Shown here piece by piece: positions 1-3,452 of a stretch of DNA of 5,240 nucleotides. How positions within the stretch are numbered: position 1 is the first letter of the stretch; every line of letters starts with the position of its first letter. Made by a program: the position numbers and the translations under genes. This DNA comes from Oscillospiraceae bacterium. GTDB lineage: Bacteria > Bacillota > Clostridia > Oscillospirales > Oscillospiraceae. The stretch is from positions 1-5,240 of the forward strand of contig JAKSQI010000114.1 in the NCBI GenBank assembly GCA_024404215.1. The letters are read 5' to 3'. Under the pieces are notes generated by a model that was given only the letters and a program-made list of their open reading frames with translations, ran no database searches and was not told the DNA's origin.

Positions 1-30
1 GGTGAAGTCGGCAAAAAAAGATTAGCATAA
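1..30 (+). CDS. possible 3' tail of an unidentified upstream gene
   Basis: Read from base 1, the frame gives GEVGKKRLA followed by TAA at 28-30. The next frame gives VKSAKKD and stops at TAG (23-25), so the true frame cannot be decided. A coding end is plausible because a GC-rich hairpin starts a few bases later, as it does after the two full plus-strand genes further on. Nothing about function can be said from nine codons. Confidence 0.3.
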   Translation, partial: GEVGKKRLA

Positions 31-35
31 GTTCC

Positions 36-69
36 AATCCCCCGGCGGGCGTGGGCCTGCCGGGGGATT
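36..69. terminator. hairpin copy 1, probable bidirectional terminator between convergent genes
   Basis: The arms at 36-49 (AATCCCCCGGCGGG) and 56-69 (CCTGCCGGGGGATT) pair over 14 bp with one G-U pair and a 6-nt loop. On the plus strand it is followed by ATTTATAACTTTTAA, which is T-rich but not an uninterrupted U tract. It lies between the plus-strand tail ending at about 30 and the minus-strand HepT relic ending at 78, so it could stop transcription from both sides. Bases 41-70 are identical to 2080-2109, and a diverged copy lies at 3299-3333. Confidence 0.65.
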
Positions 70-77
70 TATAACTT

Positions 78-278
78 TTAATGTGCAGCTTTATGTTCTT
101 TTATTATGGCTGCACAGTATTCTTTGAATGCAGGAATATCTTCAACCAAGATTTCCCAGGTAATTTCAGGATCAGCCGTGCCGTAGCTATTACCAAAGCG
201 TTGGATGGTTTCCTCAATCTGGTTGCAGTAATTGATGATGTGTTCCAGAATACTGATATTTCGATCAAGAGGCTTCAT
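78..278 (-). pseudogene. hepT: truncated HEPN-domain protein (HepT/DUF86 family), catalytic core missing
   Basis: The 66-residue product begins MKPLDRNISILEHIINYC and ends with ITWEILVEDIPAFKEYC plus a basic tail. The first 30 residues match the first helix of HepT/DUF86 proteins, and residues 32-62 match their C-terminal part (YG, then W, then a DIP segment). Full-length members are about 110-140 residues. What is missing is the middle, including the IGE helix and the R-x4-6-H(xY) RNase motif. The two ends are joined in frame around residues 29-33, which suggests a clean internal deletion. The start chosen is the ATG at 276-278, because a GAGGT Shine-Dalgarno element lies 8 nt upstream; the frame itself stays open to 308. 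It overlaps the end of mntA by 14 bp, the usual coupled arrangement. It should have no HEPN RNase activity. It could still be translated and bind MntA. Family assignment is from remembered consensus. Confidence 0.75.
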
Positions 279-558
279 ACAACAGCACCTCATCCTTAGA
301 AATAGCATTCAGGAAATCTTCGTCCAGGCTGCCTGTGGAGACGAGGTCGACAGACATACCAAACGCATCTTCCAAATCGGCGGCAAGCCCGCCTAACTGC
401 AGGCCGCGAATAGAACCCTTGTCAATTCGAAGGTCAATATCACTGGCTGCGTTAGCATCGCCGCGGGCGTAGGAGCCAAACAGATAAATTCTGTCAGCAC
501 CGTACTGCCTTGCCAAGGCGGAAACAATAGTTTTTATTTCATCCACAGAATATCGCAT
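265..558 (-). CDS. mntA: minimal nucleotidyltransferase (MNT) antitoxin, MntA family
   Basis: The 97-residue protein has the MNT signature: G28-S29, ten residues, then D40-I-D42 (GSYARGDANAASDIDL). A third metal-binding acid, D71, sits in SVDLVS. The C-terminal end, DFLNAISKDEVLLYE, is typical of the family, and the length is normal, so the enzyme looks intact. In characterised type VII systems MntA transfers AMP to a tyrosine of the HepT RNase next to its R-x4-HxY motif and so neutralises it. Here the overlapping partner has lost that region, leaving MntA without its usual target. The start at 556-558 is supported by GGAGG at 566-570, 7 nt upstream. The gene faces away from the plus-strand genes. 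Its upstream region holds a weak -10 and a small inverted repeat. It may be an orphan, or may act on a HepT encoded elsewhere. Confidence 0.88.
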   Translation of the reverse strand: MRYSVDEIKTIVSALARQYGADRIYLFGSYARGDANAASDIDLRIDKGSIRGLQLGGLAADLEDAFGMSVDLVSTGSLDEDFLNAISKDEVLLYEAS

Positions 559-600
559 GAGCTCCCCTCCCTACTGGTTTCTATGTTGATGTTACCACAG

Positions 601-629
601 TTATACAGAAACGGCAAGCCGTTAATTGT
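601..629 (-). promoter_or_regulatory. weak candidate promoter and operator of mntA
   Basis: On the minus strand TATAAC (601-606) could serve as a -10, about 40 nt upstream of the mntA ATG. No convincing -35 lies 16-18 nt away. The inverted repeat AACGGC-AA-GCCGTT at 610-623 falls in the would-be spacer, where a repressor could block RNA polymerase. Type VII operons can be autoregulated, but the arms are only 6 bp, so this is a suggestion. Confidence 0.3.
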
Positions 630-776
630 GAGCTTTTCCTGAGAAATCTGCTTTTAGACGAAGAACATGAACTGAAAAACAGAGAGATGCACATTGGCGA
701 TTCTACCCAAAAACAAGACATTGGCCTTGAAAAACAAGACATTGGGCCGGAGGATTGCAATTTCGGCAAAGGATGA
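630..776 (+). pseudogene. 3' fragment of a fic-like gene (relic of a second Fic copy)
   Basis: The frame begins ELFLRNLLLDEEHELKN and ends in a TGA at 774-776 (48 codons with no start of its own). Its first 40 codons align with residues 248-294 of the intact Fic protein downstream (DNA 2931-3071). By hand count there are 16 base differences in 120 aligned bases (about 87% identity) and seven amino-acid changes, plus a gap of one 21-nt linker unit in the relic. Similarity fades before about 622 and after 749, so the Fic catalytic domain and the C-terminal winged-helix are both missing. It carries two heptad units, QKQDIGL and EKQDIGP, at 708-749, whereas the intact gene has three. It lies between mntA and the RNase III gene, and the RNase III promoter overlaps its last codons. 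Confidence 0.8.
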
Positions 777-782
777 TATAAT
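755..782 (+). promoter_or_regulatory. promoter for the RNase III gene
   Basis: A perfect -10, TATAAT, lies at 777-782. The element TTGCAA (755-760, 4 of 6 matches to the -35 consensus) lies 16 nt upstream. Transcription would start near 789 and leave a leader of about 195 nt before the ATG at 983. The promoter begins inside the final codons of the Fic relic, so the relic may survive partly because it carries it. Confidence 0.6.
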
Positions 783-982
783 AACATGCAGAAGGCATAC
801 TGTATGAAAAACGATTCATTGTATGTTTGCATTTATCCCTTTTCATGGAAGTGAAACCGGGTAAATGGGGGCAAACAAAGACTTGCTTTTTATATTCTAT
901 GTCCCGGCTTTGGCATCCGTTGCGGCGGGTGCCTTGTTGGGTTGCACTATGCCTTCCAGTATTATTAGGGAGGCGTTTTTTT
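783..982 (+). other. long 5' leader of the RNase III gene, with a possible 16-codon ORF
   Basis: No gene is recognised in this stretch. A short ORF at 804-854 encodes MKNDSLYVCIYPFSWK and has AGAAGG (790-795) 8 nt before its ATG, so a leader peptide is possible. A small hairpin can form from GGCATCC (912-918) and GGGTGCC (927-933). The RNase III reading frame is open back to a TTG at 827, but no ribosome binding site supports starting there. AGGGAGG at 967-973 sets the start at 983. The leader could be a regulatory target, possibly of the RNase III itself, but that is inference. Confidence 0.35.
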
Positions 983-2062
983 ATGGACGCAAAAGACTTG
1001 ACTTTTATTCAAAATCAGATTGGTTACAGCTTTGACAACGAAGACCTGCTGGAGCAGGCCTTCGTGCGGAAGTCCTGGTCCCACGAAAACGGGGGCGAGG
1101 ACAACGAGGTGCTGGAGTTTATCGGGGACAAGGTTCTTGACCTGGTGGTAGTGAAGCTGCTGGCGGAAGCCTATGGCTGCACCGGGAGCCAGCTGAAGGA
1201 TTACAATCCGGAAGAGGATTGGGATGAGTTTGTCTGCCAATACGGCGAGAAGGAACTGACCGAGCTGAAAAGTCAACTGGTGCGGAAGTCCTATCTGGCC
1301 CGGCGGGTGGATGAAATGGGGCTGGCGGATTACCTGATTATGGGTAAGTGCGACATAACGCAGCATGTGGAGCAGCAGCCATCGGTAAAGGAGGACCTGT
1401 TCGAGGCCATCCTGGGGGCTGTGGCTTTGGACTGCCAATGGGATTTGCCTCAGCTTCAGGATGCCGCGGAACAGATGCTGCAGCCGGAGGACATTTTGGA
1501 TGATGGGGAAGACTGCAACTATGTGGCAGAAATTCAGGAATGGTGCAGCCGGGCAACCGGGGGCGGGCTTTGGTTCTTTTATGGTGAGGAAAGGAACAAC
1601 GTAACCACGCGGCGGGGGGTCGGCAGCATGGGTGGTATAGGTAATATTTTGATTGACCGTCAGGAAAAAGCCGGTTTTTTCTGTGAGCTACAGGATGCCG
1701 GGGATATTACCGGCTTCCGGGGCCACGGGAAAAGCAAAAGGGAAGCCCGTAAGGATGCCTGCCAAAAGGCCTTTGAGTGGTTGGAAAAGAACGGACGGCT
1801 GTTCAGCATTCAGGATGAGCTTGAGAATCCGAATCCGGAGAATGCCATCGGCCAATTGGAAACACTGGCACGACGGGGCTACTTTTCCCTGCCTGTCTAT
1901 GAGTTCAAACAGGGACAGAGTGGCGCGGGCAGTCCGATTTGGAGTGCCCGGTGCAGCATAAAAGAGGCAGGGGTGTCCTTTCATGCCAGGTCATCCTCCA
2001 AGAGGGAAGCAAAAAACGCAGCGGCCTATCAGATGCTGCGTTATGTGCTGAAGGAATTTTAA
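983..2062 (+). CDS. ribonuclease III with two dsRNA-binding domains
   Basis: This 359-residue protein is predicted to cleave double-stranded RNA in the cytoplasm. Residues 1-165 form the RNase III domain. NEVLEFIGDK (41-50) is the signature helix, and E45, D49, D138 and E141 (in EDLFEAILGA) correspond to the four metal-binding acids. Residues 179-270 are a dsRNA-binding domain (VAEIQEWC at the start, GHGKSKREARKDACQKAF at the end) with a long insertion near 200-230. Residues 284-359 are a second such domain (NAIGQLETLARRGY, then SSSKREAKNAAAYQML). Ordinary bacterial RNase III has about 220-250 residues and a single dsRNA-binding domain. The usual GDS is GDK here, and the Gly/Lys/Glu-rich loop before the second acid pair is replaced by MGKCDITQHVEQQPS. 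The start at 983 is preceded by AGGGAGG with 9-nt spacing; the upstream in-frame extension is not protein-like. It has its own promoter at 755-782, and a hairpin follows the stop. It is probably an accessory paralogue rather than the housekeeping rnc. Confidence 0.88.
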   Translation: MDAKDLTFIQNQIGYSFDNEDLLEQAFVRKSWSHENGGEDNEVLEFIGDKVLDLVVVKLLAEAYGCTGSQLKDYNPEEDWDEFVCQYGEKELTELKSQLVRKSYLARRVDEMGLADYLIMGKCDITQHVEQQPSVKEDLFEAILGAVALDCQWDLPQLQDAAEQMLQPEDILDDGEDCNYVAEIQEWCSRATGGGLWFFYGEERNNVTTRRGVGSMGGIGNILIDRQEKAGFFCELQDAGDITGFRGHGKSKREARKDACQKAFEWLEKNGRLFSIQDELENPNPENAIGQLETLARRGYFSLPVYEFKQGQSGAGSPIWSARCSIKEAGVSFHARSSSKREAKNAAAYQMLRYVLKEF

Positions 2063-2073
2063 CTTTGATGCGA

Positions 2074-2109
2074 AAACCTCCCGGCGGGCGTGGGCCTGCC
2101 GGGGGATTT
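2074..2109. terminator. hairpin copy 2, probable terminator after the RNase III gene
   Basis: The stem pairs 2078-2088 with 2095-2105, with two G-U pairs and a 6-nt loop, and extends through A-T pairs after one mismatch. The plus-strand downstream sequence is ATTTGTGCTTTT. On the minus strand the stem is followed by TTTT. It starts about 12 nt after the RNase III stop. Thirty bases (2080-2109) are identical to 41-70. Confidence 0.7.
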
Positions 2110-2120
2110 GTGCTTTTCGG

Positions 2121-2149
2121 TTGATGAGAACAGGGAAAAATGGTATAAT
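2121..2149 (+). promoter_or_regulatory. extended -10 promoter of the fic gene
   Basis: TGGTATAAT (2141-2149) is an extended -10 with a perfect TATAAT. TTGATG (2121-2126, 4 of 6 matches) is the -35 at an ideal 17-nt spacing. Transcription would begin near 2156. This rules out the upstream in-frame ATG at 2121 as the fic start and favours the one at 2190. Confidence 0.75.
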
Positions 2150-2189
2150 TGACTTAATGGAAAAGGCCTTAGGGAGACGAGGTGAGGGA

Positions 2190-3290
2190 ATGACACAGGA
2201 TCCGTTTAAAGAATACATTCGGGCGGGTGAACCCGAAGCCAGGGAGAGGGGATATGCCTGGCAGACGGCCATTGGCCTGCAGGCTGTGGATGGCTTACAG
2301 CCCTCACAATATCTCATTGATACAGCTGTGCGTCATATAGAAGGGGAACTGACTCAGGAGGAGGTTCAGCAGCTTCTGAACAGCTACTATGAGCAGAATC
2401 GGCTCCATGAGGATAAGACCCGGACGGAGGAGGCAGACAAGGTGTCTGCCCGTATTGCGGCCCTGCTGGGGGAGCCATCCTTCAGCTTTACACCTACGGA
2501 GTACGTTGCCATTCATCGCCGCCTCTTCACCGGAATATACAAGCATGCCGGGAAGTGCCGGGATTATAACATTACGAAAAAAGAATGGGTGCTGGATGGG
2601 GCTACTGTAATCTATGGCAGTGCCGGTGAGCTTAAGGCTACCCTTGAGTATGACCTTTCTCAGGAGCAGGCTTACCGCTATCAGTGGCGGAGCATGGATG
2701 AAATCATCCGCCATTTGGCGGTATTTGTATCCCGACTCTGGCAAATCCATGTTTTTGGTGAGGGCAACACCCGTACTACGGCTGTCTTTTTTATCAAATA
2801 CCTGCGGACACTTGGCTTTGATGTTACCAACGACATTTTTGCCCGTAACAGCTGGTATTTCCGCAATGCTCTGGTTCGGGCCAATTACACAGACCTCCGC
2901 AAAGGGATTTATGAAACCACGGAGTATTTGGAACTTTTCCTAAGAAACCTACTTTTAGGGGAAGAACACGAACTGAAAAACAGGGAGATACACATTGGCA
3001 ATTCTCCCGAAAAACAGGACATTAGACTTGAAAAACGAGACATTGACAAGAAAAAACAAGACATTGGGCCGAATGTCCTTCCTTTATCTTCTGTAACGGG
3101 GCGTCACTATGCTGCACTAAAGGCGGCCTTTGCAGAGACAAGCGTATTTGGAAGAGCGGATGTAATTAAGGTCACGGGGCTAAGTCCGTCCAGAGCTTCT
3201 GTCTTACTAAAGCAGCTGCGGCTGGCAGGTCTTATTGTACCGGTTGCCGGACAAGGCAAGGGCAAGTATCGGATAAATTCTGCCCTATAG
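2190..3290 (+). CDS. Fic-domain protein (probable AMP-transferase) with N-terminal inhibitory helix and C-terminal winged-helix
   Basis: This 366-residue protein is predicted to modify a target hydroxyl with AMP or a related nucleotide group in the cytoplasm. Residues 21-68 resemble the VbhA-like inhibitory module; VRHIEG (47-52) corresponds to the [S/T]xxxE[G/N] motif, keeping the inhibitory Glu (E51) but with Val at the Ser/Thr position. Residues 100-255 are the Fic domain, with a probable target-binding flap around TVIYGSAGELKA (139-150). The catalytic loop is HVFGEGNTRTTA (187-198): H187, E191, N193 and R195 are present, while the last Arg of the classical HxFx[D/E]GNxRxxR motif is Ala. 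Residues 274-294 are three heptads of the form EKQDIxx. Residues 300-366 look like a winged-helix DNA-binding domain (LSPSRASVLLKQLRLAGLI). The start at 2190 is chosen because GAGGTGAGGG lies just upstream and the extended -10 promoter overlaps the longer frame. The C-terminal domain may give autoregulation. The target is unknown. Confidence 0.9.
   Translation: MTQDPFKEYIRAGEPEARERGYAWQTAIGLQAVDGLQPSQYLIDTAVRHIEGELTQEEVQQLLNSYYEQNRLHEDKTRTEEADKVSARIAALLGEPSFSFTPTEYVAIHRRLFTGIYKHAGKCRDYNITKKEWVLDGATVIYGSAGELKATLEYDLSQEQAYRYQWRSMDEIIRHLAVFVSRLWQIHVFGEGNTRTTAVFFIKYLRTLGFDVTNDIFARNSWYFRNALVRANYTDLRKGIYETTEYLELFLRNLLLGEEHELKNREIHIGNSPEKQDIRLEKRDIDKKKQDIGPNVLPLSSVTGRHYAALKAAFAETSVFGRADVIKVTGLSPSRASVLLKQLRLAGLIVPVAGQGKGKYRINSAL
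3009..3071 (+). repeat. three tandem 21-bp repeats encoding a charged heptad linker in Fic
   Basis: Three in-frame 21-nt units encode EKQDIRL, EKRDIDK and KKQDIGP, sharing the core AAAAACRRGACATTG in DNA. They join the Fic domain to the winged-helix. The Fic relic at 708-749 has only two units, so unit number has changed between the copies. The charge pattern suggests a helical or flexible spacer. Confidence 0.8.
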
Positions 3291-3297
3291 TGATGAA

Positions 3298-3334
3298 AAA
3301 TCCCTCGGCGGGTTGCAAACCTGCCGGGGGATTC
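3298..3334. terminator. hairpin copy 3, probable terminator after fic
   Basis: AATCCCTCGGCGGG (3299-3312) pairs with CCTGCCGGGGGATT (3320-3333) with two G-U pairs and a short loop (TTGCAAA). Downstream sequence is T-rich (ATTCTTGCAATTTTG, then more T runs). On the minus strand the stem is followed by five T. It starts about 8 nt after the fic stop. The arms match copies 1 and 2, but the loop differs. Confidence 0.75.
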
Positions 3335-3375
3335 TTGCAATTTTGTCGTTTTAAGCTGTATTTTTGTTTTTGTTC

Positions 3376-3404
3376 TTGTCAAATAGATGAAAATTCCCTA
3401 TACT
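3376..3404 (+). promoter_or_regulatory. strong sigma-70/A-type promoter of the surface-protein gene
   Basis: TTGTCA (3376-3381) and TATACT (3399-3404) each match consensus at 5 of 6 positions and are separated by 17 nt. Transcription would start near 3411, giving a leader of about 42 nt before the ATG at 3453. A T-rich stretch lies just upstream. The gene is therefore transcribed independently of fic. Confidence 0.8.
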
Positions 3405-3452
3405 AAACCTACGGATACCTGTACATCCTGTCTATCTGAAGGAGGGTTTTTT

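Noticed and set aside
279..308. Longer start for the HepT relic (MLFLRMRCCC extension)
   Set aside because: It would overlap mntA by over 40 bp, lacks a good ribosome binding site and does not resemble HepT N-termini; the ATG at 276-278 has GAGGT 8 nt before it.
912..933. Riboswitch in the RNase III leader
   Set aside because: Only one 7-bp stem with a G-U pair was found by eye and no known riboswitch core motif was recognised.
827..982. N-terminal extension of the RNase III reading frame by 52 codons from a TTG
   Set aside because: No ribosome binding site precedes 827, the extension (Trp-, Cys- and Pro-rich) matches no RNase III N-terminus, and a good AGGGAGG precedes the ATG at 983 where family similarity begins.
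965..1438. Minus-strand open frame of 157 codons opposite the RNase III gene
   Set aside because: Shadow of a well-supported gene; its product is composition-driven with no recognisable domain.
2121..2189. Upstream in-frame start for the Fic gene
   Set aside because: The extended -10 promoter lies within this stretch, so the transcript would begin after it, and GAGGTGAGGG supports the ATG at 2190.
36..3333. The three GC-rich hairpins as a CRISPR array or insertion-sequence ends
   Set aside because: There are only three copies, 1.2-2 kb apart, each just after a gene; no regular spacers, transposase or target-site duplications were seen.
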